This document shows, piece after piece, positions 54,051-63,629 of a DNA stretch of 64,000 bases. Position numbers and translations under genes: made by a program. Source of the DNA: Russula earlei (taxonomy: Eukaryota; Basidiomycota; Agaricomycetes; Russulales; Russulaceae); assembly GCA_025769875.1 (NCBI GenBank), contig JAGFNK010000173.1:1-64000 (forward strand), given 5' to 3'. Each line of letters starts with the position of its first letter. Within the stretch, counting starts at the first letter, position 1. The notes under the pieces were generated by a model. The model was not told the origin of the DNA and ran no database searches. It saw nothing but the letters and a program-made list of their open reading frames with translations.

Positions 54051-54878
54051 TGTCAAGACACGTACTGCTGATCACTAAGGACTCAGGATCAGGTGGGCAA
54101 AGGTCGAAACAGACGGTATGCGGCGTAAACGGCATTGAACAGGAGCACGAGCCAAACAACTAGGAGATACCAGATGGGGACTGGTATGTGTTGCAGAAGG
54201 CAGAGGTGAAGAGTAGAGGCCAGTGCAGTGAGGGACTTTAAACAAGGCGGTCATTGAAGAGTACCTTGAAGACGAGGGAGGACTTTAGACTGAGCAGTCA
54301 CAGGGGAGTACCCAGGAAGATGAGAGTATCACAAATGGACAGTCTGACGACTGCCATGCTTCATTGGGGTTTATATACAGTGTACAGGGTCAATTACAAA
54401 GAATTGGAACTATTCTAGACCCTTTGGTACCATCCAATAGGACTACAGAGGCATAAACTTGCTTGTGTCAAGTTTCAGGCTTACTGAGCGCATTACTGAT
54501 CATTGTGGAGCAATTACATCATTATGATGTCACTTTGGAGTGCTTAGTGAGCCTATGAGGTCACTGTGGAGTCGCTCAGTCAGCCATGATGTCATTGGAG
54601 CCTTGATGACATCAGATGAGTTATGCAACAGTTTCTAAGAGTTTGTGCCGCTGTTTCGGGTTCTTGGTGGCTGGGTGACCATGTGGCTGCCACGCGATGA
54701 TTACCCGATTAGGAAACTGGTGCCTGGTCGTGTTATAGTGCCTTTGCAATAGTGATATCTTGTACCACAGGAGGGGTAGCCCAGAAAATGGAAGGGAGTT
54801 GGCAATGCAAAGTGAGAGAGGTCTCTCTTGAGTGAAATAGGACAATCTATGGCCAGGACCTGGCCTTGGTTTGTAACA
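54051..54878 (-). repeat. Element F, 5' LTR
   Basis: 828 bp, partner of 30994-31820. The minus-strand frame at 54621-55124 that crosses it is chance coding. Confidence 0.94.
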
Positions 54879-55266
54879 CCTATTGGATGGTACCAAAGGG
54901 TCTAGAATAGCTCCAGTTCTTTGTAATCGACCCTGTACACTGTATATAAGCCCCAATATAGCATGGCAGTTGTCAGACTGTCCATTTGTGATACTCTCAT
55001 CTTCCTGGGTACTCCCCTGCGACTGAAGACTCCCCTCGCCTCCAAGGTACTCTTCAACAACTGCCTTGTCTAAAGCCCTTTCGCTGCACTGGCCTCCAGT
55101 CTTTGCCTCTGCCTCCTGCAACATGTACCAGTCCCCATCTGGTACCTCTTAGTCATTTGGCTTGTCCTCTTGTTCAATGCCTCCTACTCCGCGTACCATC
55201 TGTTCCAATCCTTGCCCACCTGCTCCTGAGTCCTTAGTGATCAGCAGTATGTGTCTTGACAGGGGG

Positions 55267-56046
55267 TAAATGTTAGGTATGGTCCATTTGTTTAGGTTTC
55301 TGTAGTCCTGTACTGGTCAGAATTTGCCCTCTTTCTTTTTTATGAGAAAGAATCCACTGGCATAGGGCAAATTGGACCTTCTTATTCATTTGAGTCTTAG
55401 ATTTTGTTCAAGGAATTTTCCTTGTTCTTTTTTCTCCTTTGGTGAGAGGGGGTATACTCTGCAATTGATTGTCATTGGGGCATCTGTTTTTAAATCTATG
55501 GCATGGTCCCATTTCCTTGGTCCAGGGAATCTTTCCAACTCTTGTTTCATAAAGACTTGTCCATATTTGTGATATTGATAGGGGATCATTTCTTGCCAGG
55601 ATTTTAGTTGATTTTGCATCTTGGATTTGGCTAATTGTTGAGCTATAGTGGTCTTTCATATTTGAGTTTGTAACCATAGTTCATCGCCTTCTTCCCAGTC
55701 AGTCAGAAATTTTATCCAATCCGGTGTTTCTTGTTTTCCAGAGAGGACAACCCTTCCCATTAGTGTTCCTTCAGAGCAGTTTATTTTTGGATAGGTTGAT
55801 TCTGGGAATGGATATCCTAGACTTATATCATCCTGTCCTATTTCCATGACCAGGAATTGGTGTAGGTGCCTTTGTCCCAGTAATTTCAGTTCTAGATCTA
55901 CAGCTTGGGTGATTTTTCCTAGGCAGTTGGAAGTTCCATTGACATTTTTGATGTTCCTGGTGAAGGGCAATTTTCTAGTTTGTAGACTTAATTCCTTTGT
56001 CAATTGAGGGGATATGAAACATTCTGTGGCTCCGCTATCCAGTAGA
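55267..56046 (-). pseudogene. Gypsy H protease and RT N-terminal region
   Basis: From 56046 down: LLDSGATECFISPQLTKELS (active site, directly at the hAT junction), LPFTRNIKNVNGTSNCLGKI, QAVDLELKLLGQRHLHQFLV and DISLGYPFPESTYPKINC. The RT leader YHKYGQVFMKQELERFPGPR, DHAIDLKTDAPMTINCRVYP and LIKKKEGKF-PVQDYRNLNKW follow, up to the LTR-F junction at 55266. Its continuation is at 30550. A few frameshifts and stops. Strongly similar to the protease of G1. Confidence 0.88.
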
Positions 56047-56063
56047 GCTGTCTTTAGTGCTGT

Positions 56064-56098
56064 CGCCGGCTCGGCTCGAAACTGTTTCGAGCCGAGCC
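56064..56098. repeat. Perfect hairpin beside the left hAT terminus
   Basis: Arms CCGGCTCGGCTCGAAAC and GTTTCGAGCCGAGCCGG (17 bp each) are separated by one T. Further TTTCGAGC copies follow to about 56185. Confidence 0.9.
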
Positions 56099-56339
56099 GG
56101 AGCCGTATCTGAGCCGAGGTAAGCCGTTCAACGGCTCGCGGCTCGAAACAGCGCGAGCTGTTTCGAGCTGTTTCGAGCCGTTTTGAAGTGCCAGATTTGG
56201 AGTTTTGAAGGGCCAGATTAGGATATGGTTGCTCGATTTGGAGAGTTGTCTGCCACTTCTACGTCGCGAGCAGGCTCCTCCCTAAGGCTCCCTTTCTGCC
56301 ATCCTCAGTTACCATTGTGGACATGTGGTCCTGTGTCTC

Positions 56340-57330
56340 GTCTTTTTATCTTTATATCCACCTTGACTCAAGTGCCACTCATGAGCCTCGGCAAGATCTT
56401 TGGTGCCCCTTCCCCAGCAGAGGCTGCACTGTCTCCTGCCAAAGCTGCCCGCGTCCCGTCAGAAAGCTCGGCAGCAAACTCGCTGTACGCTACCATCTCA
56501 AAGATCTCAGGGTCGACCTCCTGCCACCCATCAACGTTACAACTTACCCCGTCCCCCCACCACTAGTCCAACTGTCGAAGCTTCTACCACCCAGACATCA
56601 CTGCTCAGTCCGGACAATGGAAAGAAGAGTTGTCGCAGCACACTGAGAGTTATGGTCGAGCCCTCAGGTGCACCATCAAAGCCCGCCCTGGTCGCAGCTC
56701 CGCGCACGATCCAGAGACGCCGTCTCGCAAAAAAGGAATCTTCACCGAACTGTCAGACCGTGGGTCACGTCCAGTGCTTCCTTCATCTGACGAGCAGGTT
56801 GCGCTTGGTGACAAGGTGGATCACAGGTATCTGTCATAAGTATCGGTGGTGCGGAAGCTTCTCCCCCGATCGTGCTGCCACTGCTTCTGCCTGGACAGCG
56901 GCTGACAACCATTTTTGGGCCATGTAGCTGGTCCCAAGTTGGTAAACTTCAGTCAGGCGCTTGCGACTGCTGCCGACATCACTTCGGTCACGACATGGGG
57001 CCACGTGCCCCCGACACCATTGGGCATAGAATGCCTGCGAGCATGAGTAAGGTGCGCAAAGTTATGCAGTGGTTGCGCTTGTGCAGCAAGGGCCATGGTC
57101 TCGACGACGACAGAGAAACCTCTGTGCCGCTGGGCAGGAAGCTATCCGTACGCGATGCCCTTCGTTGTCAGCGCGAATGATTTCATGTGACTGACTTGAA
57201 CTCTTTGGCGCTAGGATTGCGACAGATCTGAATCCACAATTCTGCCTCCAAAGAAGTCGACTACGGAGCAGCAGGAGCTGGAGATGTTGAACCACACCCA
57301 GATGACCAATCTGCTTTAACATCGACAAGT
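56340..57330 (+). pseudogene. Unidentified gene fragment(s) in the hAT-like element
   Basis: Coding-like text in several frames: MSLGKIFGAPSPAEAALSPA (56382), VEASTTQTSLLSPDNGKKS, IFTELSDRGSRPVLPSSDEQ, a separate frame with GPKLVNFSQALATAADITSV, and PPKKSTTEQQELEMLNHTQM near 57250. Shared codon style and frameshifted continuity suggest a decayed exon set of one host gene. I do not recognise it. Confidence 0.4.
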
Positions 57331-57599
57331 CAACTGCTACAAAGCTTGGCAAGCCGTCGACGTTGAAAGAGGAATTGTGCATTCTTTCTTATTGTCGACT
57401 TTCTCCCTCCCTAGCTCGCTAATGATCGGTATCTAGCATCATGTGTAAATCTCTCGAATGGTACAAGTCCTCTCCGAACAACCACCCTGTGCGTTGCATC
57501 ATCCGCTCGTCCCCACCTCCCCTCCGCTAGCATTTGTACACTTGGCTGACTTGTCCACACTTATCAGGTATGACATGCACATAATCACCTACACGTTGC

Positions 57600-58870
57600 T
57601 GTTCCGGATTGTCCGATGGAGGGCCGCCAGTATCAGCGGCAGCGACTTTACCTACAGCAGCAAATTGTCCATTACCCAGAGTTCGTTGACATCGCCGTCA
57701 TCCATCATTTCTTCCTCCCGATATCGTGCCTTCCGCATGGACAACTCGAGTCGCCCTTCCGCCCATTCCACCGCTTCCTGTTCTAACCAACTCAAAGCGT
57801 CATTCGTTGCATCGCAACATCCACATCCAGGAGTCCATGATACCGCCCACATATGCGAGCACTGCTGTATGCCTTGACCCATCATCTTCCCGTTCCTCCC
57901 CCAGATCGCTGACCGTGCTCTTGTATCTATCACATCCAACAGACAGACTGCCTCACCAAATTCATGGTCACAGAGATATGCTCCCAGCTCTTTGACTCGA
58001 AGTTCACTTGGCCTTCCTCGCCGCCTATCGCCTCTCCCACCTGTCTTGTACTGATGTTCTTGAAAAGTCCATGACCCTAGACCCAGACGACCCTTTCATA
58101 ATTCCACCAGGTCTATCTGGGCGCCCAACCATTCCACCGCATTTACTCCCTGATTTTCCTGCCAAGAAGAGGTGCGCAAGGCGTCTTGCCCTGTTGCTAG
58201 ACTCTGACAACCCTGACATTCGAGAATGGGCACAGGCCGAGTATCTCAAGCTTGGACGCATGGGACGTCGGCTTGTACGCAAAGGCGTATTCGAAGTCAA
58301 GGTTATGTTGGATGGCACTGACTAGAACCTTGCTGAAGACTGGAGTGCCAACAAGCGAGAGGAGGATTTGGAGAAGCTGAGGGAGCGGCTCGAGAGGGAC
58401 GCGAAGAGCGCGAGGCTGAGTGTGAAATGGTATGCGCATGGGAGACGTTCGGCAAGTGGGTCATCGATGGACGCGTTGACACCGTGTTTTGGTTTGCCGC
58501 AGACGTCCTGAATGAATTGTTGAAGGAGGTCGTGCGGGATGAGGGTGAGGAGTGGGTTTTTGGGAGGAAGGAGTCAAAGAACCACCACCAAAGTCAGCCA
58601 AAATCAACCCAGAATCACGCGATCCTTCATCCACCCTGGCCACTTCCAAGACACCAGAAGCCAAGCGAATCGCGCTGAAGGCTGCAGCCTCATCCGCTTC
58701 CGTCGCTTCATCGAAACGCAGGGGCGCACAACGCTCAGAGCCAGTACAGAAGGCCAAACACGAGCCGGAGCTGGAGCCAGTGCTTGAGCCTGCACCTCCA
58801 CCAGTCCCAGACGTTGACACCAACCAGACAAGGCAGCGGTTGACGACTCCGTTACTGATCCCCCAGTAAC
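57600..58870 (+). pseudogene. Second unidentified gene fragment in the hAT-like element
   Basis: Pieces in order: a segment with EGRQYQRQRLYLQQQIVHYP EFVDIAV (57620), then TKFMVTEICSQLFDSKFTW, a frame at 58008-58325 (LEKSMTLDPDDPFIIPPGLS, LLLDSDNPDIREWAQAEYLK), a charged helix NKREEDLEKLRERLERDAK and an Ala/Lys/Pro-rich tail to 58870. The arrangement resembles one decayed protein. Family unknown. Confidence 0.4.
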
Positions 58871-59109
58871 CCCCACATGCGCAGCCTCATTATGAACACA
58901 GTCCGGAGAGATCGCCCTTACCTGTCCCCATGCCTCTTCCTGCTGCATTCATCAATATTCTCTGAAGAGGGTCTTCTCACCTATGCCATGAACACCATCC
59001 ACCCTGATCCACTTCCAGAGTTGTCCACCCATGTCGAATAGGTGCGACCCGACTCGCAGCTGAGTAGCAGCAATCAGACAGTCATACCACAGAACCATTC
59101 GCGTTCGCC

Positions 59110-59850
59110 TCAGTGTTCATGCTCAAGGTATGCCGCCCGCCTTCTAGTGGTCTTGGTCAGAATTTTTGACTTGCATCTGCCATAGCTTCTACGCCCAGAA
59201 TGCTCAAGGTTTATCACCCCGGGGCTTAACAGAGGTCTACGAAGTGATCAAATGCCTCATTGCCACAATCGCGTCTCCCCAAATTGCAATTGATGAGCGC
59301 CACACTCCAAAGTTGTACTCGTGCTTCCTGGAAAGCTTACTGGCGAAACATAAACGCGACGGCACGGCCCAGGGACGTATGCCTCAACAGGGACCACCAC
59401 CGCAGCAGATGCAGACCGGTTTGAATACACCAAGGTACCAGCAACTACCACAACTACTACAGCAACAGCGACAATGACAGCAGCAGCAACCGCCCCCCCC
59501 CCCACCACAGAACACAACCTCATCATCACTATCGTCAGGTCTTAGTGGCAACGCAGGCACCCCAGATTTACATCAGTCTGTGCCACAGAATAGTGGAGTG
59601 ACAGCTCCACCCAATTTCACAAATGCAGATTCGACAGAAGGACCAGGAAACTACATCCTGGAACAACCACCAGATTTCATGTTTGGTGTCGCAGGCCAAC
59701 CTTATGAACTGATGGACTTTATGTTTGACACGATCACCAGGCCTTGGAATGATGACTTGCTCGCAACTATGCAAGTGATCCAGAACCCGACATGGTGGCA
59801 GAATATGACGATGCTAGGGTCAGCAGACGCTTGTCTTTATGTTGTCTCGA
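59110..59850 (+). pseudogene. Fungal transcription factor, C-terminal fragment
   Basis: Exon end FASVFMLK, intron 59128-59185 (GT...AG, 58 bp), then LLRPECSRFITP, EVYEVIKCLIATIASPQIAI and DERHTPKLYSCFLESLLAKH. A Gln-rich stretch with frame breaks (59390-59480) follows, and then the C-terminal text YELMDFMFDTITRPWNDDLL ATMQVIQNPTWWQNM. This order matches the end of the fungal-specific transcription factor domain and the tail of Zn2Cys6 regulators in Agaricomycetes. The zinc cluster is not in the window. Recognised from general family knowledge; the exact ortholog is unknown. Confidence 0.65.
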
Positions 59851-60134
59851 TCAGACTTGGGTTGACATCTAACCCTCGGAAATGGCATAAATACCTATCA
59901 GAACTTGCAACAACCTGCAGAAGGACTTTGCAGCTAAGCACACCCGGGCTCGCTACCCACCACTCACTCTGTCGCCAATGCCTCAACGCTGCCTCCTTTC
60001 AAGCTCACCCCTCAATGCTATGAAACCAACACCACCGCAGCTACAGCAACGCAACAACAACATCAACAGCAAAGTGTTTGTGCGTGCTGCGCCATGCAAT
60101 CCTCCCAAAGCGAAACCCCCGCTGAACGCTTGCC

Positions 60135-61150
60135 CTTCTTAGCCTGGAGGTGCTTGTCATGCGTGGCACCAGAGAGCTTGGCCAGATCTTCGCGGCCATG
60201 CACCAGACATCCACCAACCTCAGCCGGACGGCGTCCATCCCAACCGCAATCGTGATCGCGCAGCTCACGCTCAAGCACCAGCAGAACAAGAACCTCCGCC
60301 AGCGCGTCGTCGTCTTCGTTGGCTCCCTGCTCGAGGACACTTCGCCTGACGCCGAACGTGCCCTAGTCCGCCTCGCCAAGAAGCTCAATAAGACCAACGT
60401 TGTGCTCAACATCATCAAGGAGGTCGGCGAGGGCAGCCACAGTATCCTCCGTGCCTTTGTCAAGACCGCTTCCTCTTCCAACAACTCGTAATGTCCCCCT
60501 CCTTAAATTTCTGTAGCCTGCTTACAAGTCCAGACCACTTGTGTTTTCTTGGTCACTCGTCCTCCAGACATTTCCTCGCCGTCTCACCCGGCCCACACCT
60601 CTCCTCCATCACCATCAACTCCCTGATCCTGGCCAGCGACCGTGGCATCCCAGACGAGCTTGCCGCCATTCCTGGTGGCGAGGGCGGGCACTGCCAGCAC
60701 CAGTGGTGTGTCGCAGTTTGAGTTTGGCATCGACCCCAGCCTTGGCCCCGAGTTGGCCATGGTACGTCCTCCATCCTCCCGACCCGACCCAACCCGACAA
60801 CAAAACTCAGCATACGAACCAATAAAAAAAACCAAAAAAAAAACACCAAGACAATCTCTGCAGATGTCCATGGAAGAGGAGGTGGCGCAGCAGGCAGCTG
60901 ACAACGCCCCGCCCCAACCGCCACCAGGGTGCAGCTGCGCCAGCAGCGGCTGGTCCAGATGGTGTGCCAGCGCAACCTTCTCAGCCGGCGGCTGCCACCA
61001 ACGAAGGTGAAGAGGCGGATCTGCAGCAGGTGCTCGCTCTCTCCGAAGGTCGCACCGTTCCTGACATCGAGATGACCGAGGAATGTGAGAGGGAAGAGGA
61101 TCTGATGAAGGAAGAGATGATTGCGCCGGCCATTGCGATGAGCATGCACC
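60135..61150 (+). pseudogene. 26S proteasome ubiquitin receptor RPN10, fragment with introns
   Basis: RPN10 binds polyubiquitin in the proteasome regulatory particle. Visible here: the second half of the VWA domain (LTLKHQQNKNLRQRVVVFVG SLLED, ERALVRLAKKLNKTNVVLNI), intron 60488-60566, then HFLAVSPGPHLSS and LILASDRGIPDELAA, a one-base shift, QFEFGIDPSLGPELAM, intron 60762-60863, MSMEEEVAQQAADNAPPQPP, and after another shift two ubiquitin-interacting motifs (EEADLQQVLALSEG; EEDLMKEEMIAPAIAMSM). Introns interrupt the frame so that it continues across them, so genomic DNA was captured. The N-terminal half of the VWA domain is missing. Fused at ~61150 to a kinase fragment. Confidence 0.88.
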
Positions 61151-62130
61151 CCGAGGTGGAATCAGACGTGCAGGGCATGTGGAAGGTCAGTTGGACGATT
61201 GTGCACCACCTCACAAGCCATGCGCTCATCGGGCATCCAGGTCTTGACCTGACAACTGTAAACTTGATGGTCATGAATTTGACAAACCAAGTGCGCTCAA
61301 TCACCGAGGTAACGGAGGCTGTAGCGAGCGGAGACTTGACAAAGAAGGTCGCAGTTGACGTCTGTGGTGAAATGCTTGACCTCAAGGAAACCATAAACGG
61401 GATGACGGAGAGCTTGAGTGTCTTCGCTGATGAGGTGAGTCGAGTTGTACACAAGGTCAGGAACAGAGGGTCGTCTGGGTGGCCAGGCAAACGTGACGAA
61501 CATCGGTGGATTGTGTATGGTTTGTCCGTATCACAGTCAAAGAACTTCCTGGGACTGACGTCACGGCTTTATCTGACCGCAGGACCTGACAGGACTGAGT
61601 GAACGTGATGGCGGCTAACATGAGTTGGACACAGGCAATTCTTTCCTTATCAGCCTGTTTTTCTGATGGATGAGTGCAGTTGACTCTACAAGTCCGAACC
61701 ATTGCTGTAGCTACGGTGAGTTGAGGTTCATACATGGTTTGAATATGACGATGCTCTCTCAGACTGCCGTCACTTGAGGAGATCTGACCCAAAAAGTGAC
61801 TGGCATATCTGTTTCTGGAGAAATCTTTCACCTGGTGAACACGATCAATGACATGATTGACCAGTTGGAATTCTTCGCCTCGGAGGTTAAAAAGGTCGCG
61901 CGAGCATCTGCCTTTGAGAGTGTGATGAGGTAGGACTGCGCCGACCTCATGGCTGTGATGTTGGTACGGAAGGCAAATTGGGCGTGCAAGCTGAAGTCGG
62001 CAATGTTCAGAATCTGGCAAGAAATCATGTAGGTCATTCCCTCGCCTCGTGTTCAGTCATTTGACGTCACCCTTTCTCTCCAAGGGAATGTCAATCAACA
62101 AGATGGCCGGCAATTTGATCACCTGAGTGC
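61150..62130 (+). pseudogene. Group III (Nik1-type) histidine kinase, HAMP-repeat fragment
   Basis: The text shows successive HAMP repeats as in fungal osmosensing and fungicide-target kinases. DVQGMWK is followed by an intron to ~61238, then LMVMNLTNQVRSITEVTEAV, ASGDLTKKVAVDVCGEMLDL and NGMTESLSVFADEVSRV. Further on, in shifted frames and between probable introns, come VNVMAANM, LQVRTIAVAT, VTGISVSGEIFHLVNTINDM, IDQLEFFASEVKKVAR, LGVQAEVGNVQN and SINKMAGNLIT. Intact proteins have five or six such repeats, then kinase and receiver domains, which are absent. There are multiple frameshifts. It follows the RPN10 fragment without a gap, so the fragments were stitched together. Confidence 0.85.
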
Positions 62131-62175
62131 ATGAGTCGTCGACTCCACCGCCACCCACTCCACCGCCACAGGGCC

Positions 62176-62935
62176 CGTTATCCTTCAAGCCCAAGGTCCA
62201 CACCTCACTGCACCGCACCGTGTTCGACTCGCTCTCGATCCGCGTCAACCCCAAACCGACACAGAGCGAGATACAGCCCATCTCAACACTCGCGACTGCT
62301 GAGCGCTACCTCTTGATGTGTTTGCGCACGCGGCTGCCGTCAATCGCGCGCCCGCTGCACGATGCTGGCTCTGGCACTGGCAAGGGGCGGTGCGAGGGCG
62401 AGGTCTTCGTCTTCAACAATGGCAGCTTCGTGTGTTGCGGCCTCTCGCAGGAGGACGCGATGCAGTTCAGGAGGGATGTGTTGTCGCCCGCAAAGGCTGA
62501 AGTTGGTTCCTTCGCTGAACCAGAGGCGGAGGAGCTGGAATTCGCCACGGATTCATCACAGTGCGTAATTCGTGGGGCCTAATAAAACTCTCAACATGCT
62601 TGTTCAATCTTTTTTTCCTTGTTCCAATGCAGGAAGACGCAACTGCAGGGAGACCTGATCATCCTCAGGGATGGTCCACAACCTCCCCACCCCGGAAAAC
62701 CTTCTCGATTCGTGCCGCCGTCTGTGTCTCCCCAAGGGACGGTCCTGGCGCACTATGCGTTCTCCCAAGCCCTGTCGCGCTCAACTGCTCTCTCTGCGCT
62801 CCAGGCTTCGCTCGAGGACTACCTCTCCTCTATGTCCTCACTCCCGCTGGCTCTAGAGAAGACAGGAAACCCGGGCATGAGCCGACGCACTCTCGTCAAG
62901 AAGCTGGGCGAGCTGCTGCGCTTCCGCCTCCAGTC
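62176..62935 (+). pseudogene. DUF155 (RMD1/Sif-like) protein fragment
   Basis: Exon 1: FDSLSIRVNPKPTQSEIQPI, AERYLLMCLRTRLPSIARPL and EGEVFVFNNGSFVCCGLSQE, ending EELEFATDSSQ. An intron at 62561-62632 (72 bp, GT...AG) follows. Exon 2: TQLQGDLIIL, VLAHYAFSQALSRSTALSAL QASLEDYL and GMSRRTLVKKLGELLRFR. This is the core of the DUF155 family, whose members are mitochondrial or organelle-associated. The C-terminal membrane segment is missing and the downstream frame is unrelated. A short deletion after RPLHDA removes several conserved residues. Confidence 0.82.
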
Positions 62936-63224
62936 ATCGGGACGTGACCAGGAACTCATGAGGGGATTTGTCACCGCGTTACAGCTCTCCAATCGACCTG
63001 TAGTTGTCAGCGATTGGGGACGCCCACATCTAACACTTGCATGCAACCAACATCAATTGTTACAATGTATCAATATATCTACTTATCTGAATTCCAGTAT
63101 TGTGCTTGCTGCTTCAGTACACTTGGCAGGATATAGATGAGATTTTGAAATAAGGCAGAATCATTTTGAGGGGCCAGTGTACGCTGGTTCAGAGTTCGAG
63201 ACGAGACTTCAAAACTCACTCAAC

Positions 63225-63375
63225 TGGATCAAAAGTAGAAATGGCCCAAATGGGATGGCTTGAATCGGCTCAGCCAATGAGAGGCATCGAGAGCGTTCTC
63301 AAAATGGAAAGTAGATCCAAAAGTAGAAATGGCCCAAATGGGACGGCTCGAATCGGCTCAAGCCGCAAGCCGTGG
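63225..63375. repeat. Duplicated ~40-bp motif near the right hAT end
   Basis: AAAAGTAGAAATGGCCCAAA with the following TGGGAYGGCTYGAATCGGCT occurs at about 63232 and again at about 63332, a direct repeat with ~100-bp spacing. It lies just inside the GAGCCGAGCC iterations of the terminus. Confidence 0.8.
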
Positions 63376-63467
63376 CTTGGCTCGGTCCGGCTCACCCAAT
63401 CTGGCCAAGCCATTGCTGAGCCGAACCGAGCCGAGCCGAGCCGAGCCGTGACAGCACTAGCTGTCTT

Positions 63468-63629
63468 TTTGGCTTTGTTTGGTCCAATGTAAATAGTAGT
63501 CATCACTGATATTGATTTCTTTTGAGACTTATACATTAAATTGATACCTAAAGCTCAAGCGATTGCCATTACACTCAAGCATCCAAAAAATCCTGTTCTT
63601 TATCCTCTCCTTCTCCCATCAAAGCCTTA
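63468..63629 (-). pseudogene. Gypsy H Gag C-terminal fragment and Gag-Pol junction
   Basis: Minus strand from 63629: KALMGEGEDKEQDFLDA then a stop, matching the acidic Gag end of G1 (MLTGETDNDEEKDFSDA). After it comes the linker leading to HWTKQSQK and the protease codons across the hAT insertion. Cut at 63630 by the next element. Confidence 0.75.

Larger units (their letters stand above)
30994..54878 (-). mobile_element. Ty3/gypsy chromovirus F, 23.9 kb with nested insertions
   Basis: 5' LTR 54051-54878, 3' LTR 30994-31820, TSD CCTAT at 30989-30993 and 54879-54883. Self-primer site at 54039-54048. Internal order on the minus strand: ORF1, ORF2, further 5' frames, Gag with knuckle, protease, RT, RNase H, integrase, chromodomain, then an AAAGAGGGGATGAA polypurine tract (about 31821-31834). 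Nested are element E, a LINE, LTR-B3 (holding another insert) and LTR-B4. Subtracting these leaves about 9.7 kb. Confidence 0.93.
30551..55261 (+). mobile_element. Outer solo LTR-F, split by complete element F
   Basis: The two halves of one reverse-oriented LTR-F are 24 kb apart: 30551-30993 (TCTTATGAACCAAGG, mutated TGTTATGAACC) and 54884-55261 (ending ATGTGTCTTGACA). The junction sequence CCTAT is duplicated around element F. Outer flanks AGGGG (30546-30550) and GGGGG (55262-55266) form a TSD with one substitution, and the RT frame of gypsy H resumes across it. Confidence 0.88.
56055..63459. mobile_element. hAT-like element (7.4 kb) carrying host gene fragments
   Basis: TSD GCTGTCTT (8 bp) at 56047-56054 and 63460-63467. 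Terminal inverted repeats TAGTGCTGTC followed on both ends by GC-rich GGCTCGGCTCG iterations. An 8-bp TSD with TAG-type termini is characteristic of the hAT superfamily. The insertion interrupts the protease of gypsy H at the codons just before the active site, and the frame is restored when the element is removed. No hAT transposase is recognised. Instead it holds fragments of a transcription factor, RPN10, a Nik1-type kinase and a DUF155 protein, plus two unidentified segments, all on the plus strand. Confidence 0.9.
28084..63629 (-). mobile_element. Ty3/gypsy element H, dismembered by nested insertions
   Basis: Minus-strand gypsy pieces that join in reading order: Gag end (63468-63629), protease start (56046 downward), RT N-terminus (55267-55640), RT core (29833-30550), RNase H (28700-28947), integrase (28084-28410). 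Between them lie a hAT-like element with 8-bp TSD, a solo LTR-F holding element F, and solo LTR-B2. TSDs at each junction support the joins. The 5' end is cut at 63630 and the 3' end at 28084; no LTR of H is identified. Confidence 0.85.

Noticed and set aside
54621..55124. A 167-residue minus-strand frame
   Set aside because: It spans the 5' LTR of element F and the outer LTR-F half. The LTR copy at 31535-31855 gives a similar chance frame.
60553..61149. A 198-residue minus-strand frame opposite RPN10
   Set aside because: Antisense shadow of GC-rich exons; the sense strand carries the recognised domains and splice sites.
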